A DNA stretch of 53,867 nucleotides from Prevotellaceae bacterium UBA1726 (GCA_002316005.1 DCIM01000092.1:1-53867), one strand, 5' to 3'; counted from the stretch's first letter, positions 43,695 through 52,650 are shown. The notes: generated by a model from the letters alone, not told the origin. Program-made: numbers and translations.

Positions 43695-45969
43695 TTTATC
43701 TGTGTTTAGTGCACCGAAACCCGAGGCACCGCAGATTAATGCAGAAAAGATTGGTCAAATAGACATTGATCCTGACACTCTTGATGAAGAAGAGCTTCAG
43801 GCTTTGCGTGATACCATTACTCGCTCACGTCAGAATCTGGCTGATGAGTCTGGTACTCTCAATGCTCTGGACTATCTTCTCGACGACCGCTATGTAGCAA
43901 ATCACGAGACATTTGCAAAAGGATTCTTCAGCAACCTTTATGCAAGTATCGGTGGCGGTTTTGAAGGCTACAGCTCGCCTGCGAAATACTTCAAGATGAA
44001 GACTCTTTCGCACATGAATGTGGCATTGGGTAAGCAGTTCACGACAAGAAGCAGCTTGCGTCTTGCTTTGGCTGGCGCATGGGGATTCCAGGAAGAGAAG
44101 GAAAAGGCTATGGTAAGATACTCTGGCAAGGCTGATTATATCTTTGACCTCTCAAGCAACTTGTTTGGCTATCAGTCTAACAGAAGAGTGAACATATCAT
44201 CTATAATAGGTGTTGGTGGCTCTTATGTCAAACTGCAGCGTGAAAAAAGAATCTATGCTCCTGAATGTCATGTCGGACTGCAGTTCCGACTTGCAACTGG
44301 TCCTGAAGGATTCTTCAACATTGAACCTTATTGCGGTATTACTATCGACAACATTGGTGACGCAAAGAAATACAACTGGCGTACTTATGACCTTTTCTGG
44401 GGTATCAACCTCAACTACACTTATTACCTTAGTCCTCATCTCTCAAACGAGGCTCGCCTGAGAATGCTTCAACAGCGTGCCGCTGACGATCGTGTCATCG
44501 ACTCGCGAACTGTTGAGACATGGCGTACTCCTTGGTTTGTCAGTGCATCATCTGCATTTGCAATGGGTGGTGGAGAGAATGTTGATTTCTCAAAGACAAT
44601 GGGCCACCAGACAAAGCTTACAGTAGGACGCTGGCTTTCTCCTGTCATTGGTATCCGCGCTTCTGCCCTGTCAAGAATCTCTACTTGGCATGAAAATACA
44701 GTAGAAGCAGAAGGAGGACATGCGGGATATGTTCACAACTACTCTCACAACTATGTTGGCCTTCAAGGTCAGGCAATGTTCAATCCTTTAGGATTCCTCA
44801 AATCGTTCAATTGGGACAGCCGCTTCGGTATGTATTTCGCATTGGGATATTCAGGCGGACGAATCACCAAGTATATTCCTGGCGCAACAAAACTCAATAC
44901 CTATTATCAAGGTTATGATGTTGGTTTGCACCTTTGGACTCGTCTGTCGGAGGACCTTCAGTTCTTCATTGAACCTGAGTTCTCACATTCGCGTTACCTC
45001 ACTCCTTACAACAATGCTAATTGGAACAGAATGTTCAACGACAACCTGTATAATATTAATATAGGTGTGACCATGATGATGCGCTCTTATAAGTTTGAGG
45101 AACTCGACAAGATGGATCGCATGCAGAACTTCACTTACAGAAACATCAAAGGTTTCAGAGTCGGATTGGCAGGTGGTATGACTCTCATGCAGACAAAGGA
45201 CTATCTTGATAACAATGGCGGATTCAAGTGGGCTGGCATGGCTTATGCTGAGTACAGATTCAACTTCTTACATTCCATCCGCCTTCAGGAGGATGTTCTC
45301 GCAATAAAGAGCAATAACATCCGTACATATAAAGATGTTTACGCGTATGGAACAGAGAATGCGAGCTATGTAACACGTGAAGGCGTATGGCAGACTACTG
45401 ATCTGGTTTCACTCACTTCACTTGATTATGAAATCAGTCTCACAAACCTCTGCAGTGGAAGAAAGCGCTACAGAACATTTGACCTTGAGGCTTATGCAGG
45501 TCCAACTTTCGGTTGGGTTTTCAACAGCAAGGAGACTCTGAATTCTGCCGAAACCGTACCTACAGAGAATCATACTCTCATTCCTCCATCAAACGACTTC
45601 AGACAGACTATGTGGGGTATGAATGTCGGTCTGAAATTGAGCAGCGAGATTTTCAAGGGCTTCAGTTTTGTTGTAATGCCTACAATGTACATGCTCAATG
45701 GCCAGAACCTCGAGAACTCTCTTTCTTTAGGCGATTTCCATCTGTGCCAGTCAATCAATATCGGTTTGCAGTACAAGATTGGTTCTTACCGTCCAACTGC
45801 TGCCAAGAGAAGAACAAAGTACATCCAGCAGCAAGCTGACTGGGCAAGAAAACTGGCAGAATCAAATGCCAAGTACAATGCCAAGATGGAAAGAAAACTC
45901 GAGAAGAAGCGTGCTAAGGTCCAGAAGAAGATGGACAAGCTTAAGTCACAGCGAAATAGAAAATACTAA
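43654..45969 (+). CDS. outer membrane beta-barrel protein with basic coiled-coil tail
   Basis: A 771-residue exported protein. The signal MKKLHLTLITLLISLSVFSA starts at an ATG inside the preceding gene (41-bp overlap), the best fit of the possible starts. Most of the protein is an alternating, aromatic-rich barrel (for example FSNLYASIGGGFEGY and FNIEPYCGITIDNIG) likely made of two related halves (about 80-330 and 330-700). The last 60 residues form a basic helix (KMERKLEKKRAKVQKKMDKL). A barrel in a pilus operon suggests an anchor or export channel, but no such role is established to my knowledge. Confidence 0.75.
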   Translation: MKKLHLTLITLLISLSVFSAPKPEAPQINAEKIGQIDIDPDTLDEEELQALRDTITRSRQNLADESGTLNALDYLLDDRYVANHETFAKGFFSNLYASIGGGFEGYSSPAKYFKMKTLSHMNVALGKQFTTRSSLRLALAGAWGFQEEKEKAMVRYSGKADYIFDLSSNLFGYQSNRRVNISSIIGVGGSYVKLQREKRIYAPECHVGLQFRLATGPEGFFNIEPYCGITIDNIGDAKKYNWRTYDLFWGINLNYTYYLSPHLSNEARLRMLQQRAADDRVIDSRTVETWRTPWFVSASSAFAMGGGENVDFSKTMGHQTKLTVGRWLSPVIGIRASALSRISTWHENTVEAEGGHAGYVHNYSHNYVGLQGQAMFNPLGFLKSFNWDSRFGMYFALGYSGGRITKYIPGATKLNTYYQGYDVGLHLWTRLSEDLQFFIEPEFSHSRYLTPYNNANWNRMFNDNLYNINIGVTMMMRSYKFEELDKMDRMQNFTYRNIKGFRVGLAGGMTLMQTKDYLDNNGGFKWAGMAYAEYRFNFLHSIRLQEDVLAIKSNNIRTYKDVYAYGTENASYVTREGVWQTTDLVSLTSLDYEISLTNLCSGRKRYRTFDLEAYAGPTFGWVFNSKETLNSAETVPTENHTLIPPSNDFRQTMWGMNVGLKLSSEIFKGFSFVVMPTMYMLNGQNLENSLSLGDFHLCQSINIGLQYKIGSYRPTAAKRRTKYIQQQADWARKLAESNAKYNAKMERKLEKKRAKVQKKMDKLKSQRNRKY

Positions 45970-45995
45970 GGTTTAATAGTACAAGATTAGAAATT

Positions 45996-47513
45996 ATGAA
46001 GCGAATTCTGTTATATATGTTACTCTTCTCTCTGAGTGTTGGTTATGCCAATGCCCAGGGCCAAAAGAAAATTGATGTACGCGCCATGCAAGCAGCATTG
46101 GCAGAAGTCATCCATAGGCATAGCAGTGTTGATGGAGGAGATACCATTGCTGCAGAATTGGCATATAAGTTCAGAAAGTATCCTGAGGTGCTTACTGGCA
46201 TTGCTAAGGCGTATGTCCAGAATCATGCCACCGACAAAGCTCGTAAGTATCTCGATCAGGCTATCAGAATCAAACCTGAAGGCTATTCTGCAGCGTATGT
46301 CGTAAAGGCGGGTATTTTCAGGGAAGAGAACGAACTTGATTCGGCATCTTACTACTATGAGCAGGCCATTCTTGCCGATTCCACAAATGTAGATGGCTAT
46401 ATGGACTATGCCATGATGTGGGCTAAATATCAGGGCGGTATCGACAAGTCGGTTGCAATGCTCAACAAGGCCAGAGGCAAGGTAAAGAATTTCAATGTTG
46501 ATGCAGCCATTGCTGATTGCTACAATGAATCGGGCGATGCTACTAATGTGGTTGATGCTATTGGCGATATGGACTGGGCAACACTGGGCGAGAATCAGAT
46601 GGCAACATATTGTGCGAACCTGTATTTCGCTAATAAATACGACAAGGGTGTTGAGGCAGCTCGCTATTCTTCTGAGAGATGGCCTAAGAACATGGACTTC
46701 AAGAAGATGCTCCTCTGGCATAGTGCTCAGATGAAGATGTACGATGATGCTATCAGTAGCGGTAATGCATTCCTTGCGTCCGACAGTGAGAGCAAGAAGA
46801 AGTTTGCCTCTGTCACATATTTCTCAATGGCGTATGCTTACCTGGGCAAGGGCCAGATTAATGACGCGATATCATACTTTGACAAGATGGACGAAATCAG
46901 TCCTGATAGCGACCGCCTTGTTTACAGCATGAAGAGCCGTCGTCCAAGTGCAATCGCTTCTGTGGCTGCTTCATATAAAGAAGACGGCAACTACCAGACT
47001 GCTCTTGATATGTATGATGCCATCATAAAGCATTATCCAGAATCCGACATAGCATATTATCTCATCTTGAAGAGCCAGATCTATTCGCAGCAGCTTGCTA
47101 AGGCCGACGATTCTGAAAAACAGAAATATGTAAAGAAGATCCTTGATACCTACAGCGAGATTGAGAACAAATATCCTGACAACAGCAACATCGGTATTGT
47201 ATACTTTGCTCATGCGGAAATGCTTCGTTCAAACAGCAATGATGATGAAAAAGTGATGCTTGACGCGAAATGGTATTACCAGAAATATTACGAGTACTAC
47301 ACTTCACATGATGTCAGCAGCAACACCAATGCTTGCCTCGCTTGCTACTGGCTTGCTGTCATTGAATGGAAAATCAATAACGACAACTCTGCTGCAAGAA
47401 TGTGGGTAGATCGTGGTCTCGACATCGATCCTATGGAACAGAACCTCCTGAAGATCGACTCTTATATTCCGGTGGCTGGTGCTAAGGTCGCAAATAAAAA
47501 AGGTAAGAAATAA
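45996..47513 (+). CDS. TPR repeat protein of the pilus operon
   Basis: A 505-residue exported protein (signal peptide to YANAQ) built of tetratricopeptide repeats, for example YLDQAIRIKPEGYSAAYVVK, YYYEQAILADSTNVDGYMDY and AISYFDKMDEISPDSDR. These scaffold protein contacts in the periplasm or on the membrane. It ends in a basic GAKVANKKGKK. Located between the barrel gene (26 bp) and the last fimbrillin (18 bp), it may hold the assembly machinery together. Confidence 0.85.
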   Translation: MKRILLYMLLFSLSVGYANAQGQKKIDVRAMQAALAEVIHRHSSVDGGDTIAAELAYKFRKYPEVLTGIAKAYVQNHATDKARKYLDQAIRIKPEGYSAAYVVKAGIFREENELDSASYYYEQAILADSTNVDGYMDYAMMWAKYQGGIDKSVAMLNKARGKVKNFNVDAAIADCYNESGDATNVVDAIGDMDWATLGENQMATYCANLYFANKYDKGVEAARYSSERWPKNMDFKKMLLWHSAQMKMYDDAISSGNAFLASDSESKKKFASVTYFSMAYAYLGKGQINDAISYFDKMDEISPDSDRLVYSMKSRRPSAIASVAASYKEDGNYQTALDMYDAIIKHYPESDIAYYLILKSQIYSQQLAKADDSEKQKYVKKILDTYSEIENKYPDNSNIGIVYFAHAEMLRSNSNDDEKVMLDAKWYYQKYYEYYTSHDVSSNTNACLACYWLAVIEWKINNDNSAARMWVDRGLDIDPMEQNLLKIDSYIPVAGAKVANKKGKK

Positions 47514-47531
47514 AAACAACTATATAGAATC

Positions 47532-48569
47532 ATGAAGTTTCATAAGTTATACATTCTCCTATCGCTTCCACTACTGTTTGAAGCTTGCTCAAACGATGTG
47601 GTTGAGCAATACGGCTCTGAGGACGAAAACCCTCAGGAGATAAGACTTGGTGTGTCTGCCATGGTCGGACTTAGTGCTGAGACAAAGACTCGAGCTACCT
47701 CGTTCGATGCCAATGTAGGCATTGATGAGGGACAGGAGTTTGGTGTATATATCTTTGATCAGTATGCTTGGCAAGGCGAAGTGGCTACACCTTATATTGA
47801 TTATACTTACTGGTATAACAACATTCATGCTACTTACCATGCTGATGGTGGATTGACTACCGACGATGGCATGACTCTTTATTACCCTTACGGATTGAAC
47901 AGAGAGCAGGACGAACGCATCAAAGTAGGTATCTGCGCTTATTCTCCTTACAGGGAAACAATGTTGCTGAACAGTCCTACAAAACTAACAGAGCGTGTCT
48001 CGTTCACTGTCGATAAAGATCAGACTACCGAAACTGGTGTCAAGAATAGCGACTTGATAGTGGGATTCCCTACCGAGAATCCAGTACGCAAGGCCGACAA
48101 GGAACAGGTAGTATTATCTATGAGTCATGCAATGGCTCAGGTTTACCTGGAACTCCAGCTCAAGGACGAAGAAGATACAAAATGCGACAGCATAACCATC
48201 ACGGCCGATCAGTTCGCCCTTAAAGGTTCGTTGAATGTTCGCACAGGTATAATGTATGGCGATGATTTACTGGGAACAGTGAAAATGGCGAAATATGACT
48301 ATTCTGAATTGGCTACAACAAATGGCTACAAGACAATAACAGCTACTGTATTGTTCCCTCCACAGAAGATTGAGAAGGCAAACCCTGCTCATTTCACAGT
48401 AACTCTGCATGGTTGCACCAACTACTATGATGTTCATGGCAATAAGCAGACTGTACGCACATTCAAACTGATTCCAACTCCTCACATTTTCAATGGAGGT
48501 ATTTGTGTTCAGTATACTGACATCAAACTGGGCGAAGACAACTGGATTGTCGGAGCTAAACAAGAATAA
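47532..48569 (+). CDS. fimbrillin family lipoprotein 4
   Basis: A 345-residue pilin-like lipoprotein: lipobox FEAC19, candidate cleavage site T-K-T-R54, and signatures MTLYYPYG, NSDLIVGFPTENPVRK, VVLSMSHAMAQVYLELQL and FNGGICVQYTDIKLGEDNWIVG. It is shorter than the other three and separated from them by four genes, so it may be a minor or tip subunit. 14 bp upstream of the cohesin-like gene, it is a good candidate for a partner of that protein. Confidence 0.8.
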   Translation: MKFHKLYILLSLPLLFEACSNDVVEQYGSEDENPQEIRLGVSAMVGLSAETKTRATSFDANVGIDEGQEFGVYIFDQYAWQGEVATPYIDYTYWYNNIHATYHADGGLTTDDGMTLYYPYGLNREQDERIKVGICAYSPYRETMLLNSPTKLTERVSFTVDKDQTTETGVKNSDLIVGFPTENPVRKADKEQVVLSMSHAMAQVYLELQLKDEEDTKCDSITITADQFALKGSLNVRTGIMYGDDLLGTVKMAKYDYSELATTNGYKTITATVLFPPQKIEKANPAHFTVTLHGCTNYYDVHGNKQTVRTFKLIPTPHIFNGGICVQYTDIKLGEDNWIVGAKQE

Positions 48570-48583
48570 AAGGGACCACTATT

Positions 48584-50146
48584 ATGAAGAAAGAAAATCG
48601 TTTCGGAATATTTGCGAAATGCGTGGCAATGTGTTGCGTATTCGCTTTCCACACCTTACGAGCTACTGCTGACAACTCCATACAGGTGGTGCCATTCGTG
48701 TTGCCGTCTTCTGTTGGCATAGGCGAAAACTGCTATTTTGATGTTATCATCAATGTAGATGACCCTCAGCAGTCGTTTCAGTTTGACATGAAGATTCCTG
48801 AGGGCATGACAATCCATAGGACTGACCTCAGTGCTCTTACATCCGGCTCATTCAATTACGACTACGAGTGCATTGACAAGGCTAAGAATGTGTTGCGCTT
48901 CATTTGCTGGAGCAAGCGAAGCGATGTGATTTTGCCTGCTCTCACCGGTAGCGTACTGAGAATCTATTATTCTTACACCCGCCCTTCTTGGTCGGAGGAT
49001 ACGCTTATTCCTTTCGTCTTCAACAATTCCATTATCGGAAGCCCTATGTTCGAAGAGGAAACCGAGGAGTGCTCTTCAAGCTATTTCCTTTTCACCAATG
49101 GTCAAGCGGCAAAGACTACCGACCTCAACACAAAACCCCTGGAAGGTCATTTGCCTGATTTCGTCTGCGACAGTATCATGAGTTTGCTCCTTCAGGACAC
49201 TCTTGCTGCAAGAAGAGATCGCGAGTCGTTGAAGACATTGATGCTTCCTTATGTCACTTCTGTTGCTAAGCCTATTGTTCCTGTCAACAAGAACGCGATT
49301 GTCTATTGCATGCCTGGTTCAAAGGCGCTCAAGTCAATAATGAATGAAAGAATGAATAATGTGGCTGAGCTTTATTACGACGAAGAATCACAGCCAGTTG
49401 CTACAATAAAGAAACTCATGCTCTACAACGAGGATCTTGACTATACTCGCAACTATGGTCTGAACTTTGAGGTAAGCATTCCTCTTGCGGCCGATACTGT
49501 CGAATTAAGCCGAACTTTCATCACTGGCCAGTGTGCAAGTCTCTATCTCCCATTCGCGGTGGATAAGGATACCTTCAATGAGTTGTTCATGGAAAATGGT
49601 ATTGATGTGTACGAAATCAGAGGCTTCGACCTTTCCGTTCCGGAACTGAAATTCCAGAGGGCACGCGAGATAAAGGCAAACACTCCTTATTTCGTAAAGT
49701 TTACGGGCGAAAGAACCAACATCCCTAAGATGGAAGACATCCAGATTGACAACACCGACAACAAGAATGACATGACAGTGACCAGCAATGATGTGAGCAT
49801 TGTTCTGCGTGGTTCGTATTCAGCTTCAAGACTCAGTTCTACCGCAAGCACTGCCTACTATGCCTATGATGCTGCGTCAGGTGAATTCAAGAAGGCTGAA
49901 AGGAATGTTCATGCCTATCCTTTCCGCTCTTTCATCATAGCTTCAAATCATAATTCTGCAAATGCCTTACCGGCTTCGTTCTATGCCGTCTTCGATGATG
50001 ACGATTCAACCGACAGCATTGATACTATTGCCGAAGATTCACATAACAACAATACCAATGACATCTATAATCTCGCAGGTCAGAAAGTGAGCGATAGCTA
50101 CAAGGGTATTGTGATTAAAAATGGAAGAAAGGAGATCAGACGATGA
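48584..50146 (+). CDS. surface protein with cohesin-like N-terminal domain
   Basis: A 520-residue exported protein. After the signal (to about 29) residues 30-165 read like a cohesin-type sandwich: VGIGENCYFDVIINVDDPQQ, then SFQFDMKIPEGMTI and TGSVLRIYYSY, the pattern of calcium-independent partners of dockerins and common in Prevotella surface proteins. The middle (about 230-470) is a second beta-rich region. The end IYNLAGQKV...KGIVIKNGRKEIRR is the shared tail. The next gene overlaps its stop by 4 bp and ends in a dockerin-like domain, so the two may be binding partners. The cohesin call is from sequence pattern only. Confidence 0.65.
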   Translation: MKKENRFGIFAKCVAMCCVFAFHTLRATADNSIQVVPFVLPSSVGIGENCYFDVIINVDDPQQSFQFDMKIPEGMTIHRTDLSALTSGSFNYDYECIDKAKNVLRFICWSKRSDVILPALTGSVLRIYYSYTRPSWSEDTLIPFVFNNSIIGSPMFEEETEECSSSYFLFTNGQAAKTTDLNTKPLEGHLPDFVCDSIMSLLLQDTLAARRDRESLKTLMLPYVTSVAKPIVPVNKNAIVYCMPGSKALKSIMNERMNNVAELYYDEESQPVATIKKLMLYNEDLDYTRNYGLNFEVSIPLAADTVELSRTFITGQCASLYLPFAVDKDTFNELFMENGIDVYEIRGFDLSVPELKFQRAREIKANTPYFVKFTGERTNIPKMEDIQIDNTDNKNDMTVTSNDVSIVLRGSYSASRLSSTASTAYYAYDAASGEFKKAERNVHAYPFRSFIIASNHNSANALPASFYAVFDDDDSTDSIDTIAEDSHNNNTNDIYNLAGQKVSDSYKGIVIKNGRKEIRR

Positions 50147-51912
50147 AAAAGATACAATATCGTAGAGCATACCTGTCATGCTTGTTTCTGTTGATTGCCA
50201 TATCTGCTGTTGCAGAACAGTTGACACCTCAGCAGGCCGTCAGCCGATATAGAAACAACGGGGGACAGCATAATGCTGCCGCTGCTGCGTCTTTGTCGCT
50301 TGCCTATACCTCAACAATAAAGGCTGAGGACAAGGAAATAAATACATATTATGTCTATAACAACGGCAATGCCGGGTTTGTCATTCTGTCGGCCGATGAT
50401 GTAGCACCTGCTCTTCTTGCTCGTGTAAACGAGGGTTCGTTCGACTGGAACAGTATTCCTGATGTTGTGAAAGACTGGCTCGCATACTATGATGCAGAGA
50501 TTCAAAATGCCATAATGAACGGCAAGAAAGCCTATTCATCGTCAACTTCTCTTGGCGATGGTATTGCCATTCCTCCACTCCTCACTACAAAATGGGGACA
50601 GGGTGCGCCTTACAATCGTAAGACTCCGCTGCTAAGCAATGGCGATCATGCCGTAACGGGATGTGTGGCAACAGGACTGGCGCAGATTCTCTATTATTAC
50701 AGAAATCCTGCAAAACCATTGGGTACGGGTTCCTGGACATGTGGGGACGGAATTCAGAAGGCAGGAACCTACGACTTCAGCACATATATGCCAAACTACG
50801 ATGCTATTGCTGAAAACTACGGCTATATAGTTGACGATTACGGCAATATGACCTTCCATTCATATACAAAAGCACAGGCTGAGGCAATAAGCGAATTGAT
50901 GTATGCGGCGGGATCGTCTGTTGCTATGCAATATGGTTCTTCTTCGGGTGCTTATACCCCTGATTTGCAGAAAGCGTTGGTTAATCACTGGGGATTCGAC
51001 GAATCAGCAAAATATGAGGACAGAAGCAATTACAGCGATTCCGATTGGGAAGAACTCCTCTACAACGAACTATCACAGAACCGACCTGTACTCTATGGAG
51101 GACACGGAGTGATGGGTGGACACCTTTTCATCTGCGACGGTTACGACGGAGAAGGGCTATACCATTTCAACTGGGGATGGGACGGACAGTGTGATGGCTA
51201 TTATACCATCATGGGCTACAACGCTCTTAACCCATATAGTTACAACGGCACTGCCGGCACTGGCTTCTATCTCTATCAGAATATCATTTCCGGAGTTCGC
51301 CTTAACCAAAGCAATATTCCACATCTCAGCCTGACAATGATTGATTCCACCTATTGTTTCAGACAAGAGAAAGATACTGTCATTCAGGTTAAAACCGACA
51401 CAGAAGTGGAGTTCGCTTTCGGCAGCAACGGCATAAGAAACACTACAGGAAAAGATATCTCTATCTATCGTGGTGCAAAACTAAAAGGCAAAAACGGCGA
51501 AGGTACTTTCTATGTAATTTCCGATGTAGCCGGCATGAGAGACGATGCCTCTTTTGGCAACTATTCTTTCAGTACGGTAGGAGTTCCTCGTGGCACCTAT
51601 AAAGTCACTCCTGTTGCTTGTTGGACTGGTGTGAAAGGAGCAAGATGGACTGAAATAATCATGCCTTCTGGAACAGAAATCCAGGAACTGACCATTGGAG
51701 CTCCTTATCGTAAGCCTGATTACGACCTCAATCACGATGGCGTATTCAATTCCGTTGACTTGTCTGCACTTCGCGATTACATCCTGATGCGCACAAATCT
51801 GGTTCCGGCAGACTTTGATCCTACTCAGGCAGACTTTAATCAAGACGAGAAAGTAGATATTGTCGATCTGCAGCAACTGCAAGACGCATTAAGCGACCTG
51901 AACAAGGATTGA
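50143..51912 (+). CDS. C10 family cysteine peptidase with C-terminal dockerin
   Basis: A 589-residue secreted peptidase: signal peptide to AVAE (about 24), pro-domain to about 140, catalytic domain about 145-390 with C174 (VTGCVATGLAQ) and H327 (GGHLFICDGY) and HFNWGWDGQCDGYY. The C-terminus (about 525-589) has two dockerin-like calcium loops, DLNHDGVFNSVD and DFNQDEKVDIVD, each followed by a short helix. It is the last gene of the pilus operon. It may cut the fimbrillin precursors or host proteins; a hold on the cohesin-like protein encoded just before it is plausible. Confidence 0.85.
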   Translation: MKKIQYRRAYLSCLFLLIAISAVAEQLTPQQAVSRYRNNGGQHNAAAAASLSLAYTSTIKAEDKEINTYYVYNNGNAGFVILSADDVAPALLARVNEGSFDWNSIPDVVKDWLAYYDAEIQNAIMNGKKAYSSSTSLGDGIAIPPLLTTKWGQGAPYNRKTPLLSNGDHAVTGCVATGLAQILYYYRNPAKPLGTGSWTCGDGIQKAGTYDFSTYMPNYDAIAENYGYIVDDYGNMTFHSYTKAQAEAISELMYAAGSSVAMQYGSSSGAYTPDLQKALVNHWGFDESAKYEDRSNYSDSDWEELLYNELSQNRPVLYGGHGVMGGHLFICDGYDGEGLYHFNWGWDGQCDGYYTIMGYNALNPYSYNGTAGTGFYLYQNIISGVRLNQSNIPHLSLTMIDSTYCFRQEKDTVIQVKTDTEVEFAFGSNGIRNTTGKDISIYRGAKLKGKNGEGTFYVISDVAGMRDDASFGNYSFSTVGVPRGTYKVTPVACWTGVKGARWTEIIMPSGTEIQELTIGAPYRKPDYDLNHDGVFNSVDLSALRDYILMRTNLVPADFDPTQADFNQDEKVDIVDLQQLQDALSDLNKD

Positions 51913-51918
51913 CAGATG

Positions 51919-51976
51919 TTGCCGGCAACATGATAAAATAGCAATCAGAGATATTGTCCCCGCACCGTGGGGACAA
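51919..51976. repeat. second copy of the TTGTCCCCGC repeat
   Basis: TTGCCGGCAACA...AAATAGCA leads into TTGTCCCCGC (51954) and CGTGGGGACAA (51966), a 10-bp hairpin with a tiny loop, then AAGTTCATTCC. It matches 9373-9418 at 39 of 45 positions. In one frame it still reads VAGNMIK-stop, which corresponds to IAGNRIK-stop at the GH16 end. It probably ends the pilus operon transcript. Confidence 0.75.
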
Positions 51977-51996
51977 GTTCATTCCATACTTTTCAT

Positions 51997-52028
51997 TTTC
52001 ACGTCACGAAATAAATGAATTATCTTTG
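51997..52028 (+). promoter_or_regulatory. candidate promoter downstream of the pilus operon
   Basis: TTTC at 51997-52000, 20 bp, TATCTTTG at 52021-52028. The box is a full TAnnTTTG match. It would give a transcript of about 100 nt up to the hairpin at 52105-52133. Confidence 0.45.
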
Positions 52029-52033
52029 CCTAC

Positions 52034-52133
52034 GACTAAGAAACGAATCCGGAACAATGACAGAACTCCAGCATACATCATATTGTTAGACCGAAAAACC
52101 AACACGAGCCAAGCATGTCGCCTGGCTCGTTTT
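52034..52133 (+). ncRNA. possible short RNA or leader-peptide transcript
   Basis: Between the promoter candidate and a hairpin with TTTT (ACGAGCCA / TGGCTCGT, 52104-52133) lies about 100 nt. It contains a 10-codon ORF at 52057-52089 (MTELQHTSYC). No larger gene follows, so it could be a small RNA, a leader whose downstream gene was lost, or a chance combination. Confidence 0.3.
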
Positions 52134-52253
52134 CGTCTATCCCCAATGCAGATTTCGGTTTAATGCAGATTACAGTAATACAGAGTCCGCTTTTCGCTCC
52201 CTCCCCTAGTGTATTAATTGGAGGACACCACAAGATATGATGCCCTCCTAGGT

Positions 52254-52346
52254 TTACAAGAGAAGTGCTTTCTTGACTCTCTGAACAGTACTCACCGATA
52301 CACCACATATCTTAGCGGTATTCCGGATTGACTATCCACGCTTGAT
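52254..52346 (-). pseudogene. serine recombinase C-terminal HTH remnant
   Basis: The minus strand reads IKRG-stop-SIRNTAKICGVSVSTVQRVK and ends KALLL before a TAA at 52254. This looks like the C-terminal helix-turn-helix of resolvase/invertase-type recombinases. The nonsense codon (TAG where the family usually has a hydrophobic residue before SIR) and the lack of any catalytic domain mark it as a relic. A GGAGG / CCTCC hairpin (52220-52249) lies 3' of it. Confidence 0.5.
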
Positions 52347-52442
52347 AGGGCTTGAGACTTGTTGAGCGAAGCGAGACCCTCTGACTGAGTGTCTGCGGTC
52401 GGCAAAGCCGGGGCAGACATAAAAGCGAAGGAAGAAACCAAG

Positions 52443-52474
52443 GACCTCAAAAGCATTTCTTTGAAATGCAGGTC
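52443..52474. repeat. hairpin GACCT...AGGTC
   Basis: GACCT, four unpaired bases plus A, GCATTTC, TTT, GAAATGC, AGGTC: 12 paired bases in two stems. Part of a region with several inverted repeats between the recombinase remnant and the integrase. Confidence 0.5.
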
Positions 52475-52488
52475 TCTTGGTGACGCCC

Positions 52489-52539
52489 GCTGGTCTAAAC
52501 AAAAATAGCACCCCGTAGGATGCTATTTTGTGGACCAGC
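52489..52539. repeat. long two-part inverted repeat
   Basis: Outer arms GCTGGTC (52489) and GACCAGC (52533), inner arms AAAATAGCA (52502) and TGCTATTTT (52521), 10-nt loop. The inner part with its T-run resembles a bidirectional terminator; the outer arms could also be part of a recombination site near the integrase. Confidence 0.55.
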
Positions 52540-52650
52540 TTGGGGTTAAACCATGAGAATTATCAAGACTATATTATTTTTGTAAATCGCTAATAATCAA
52601 TACTTTATATCCTCAGAAACTCTCGAATCAACTTACTGTGCTTCAATTCC

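Noticed and set aside
46020..46721. 233-codon open frame on the minus strand opposite the TPR gene
   Set aside because: The TPR repeats on the plus strand are clear; the opposite frame shows no domain and has no promoter.
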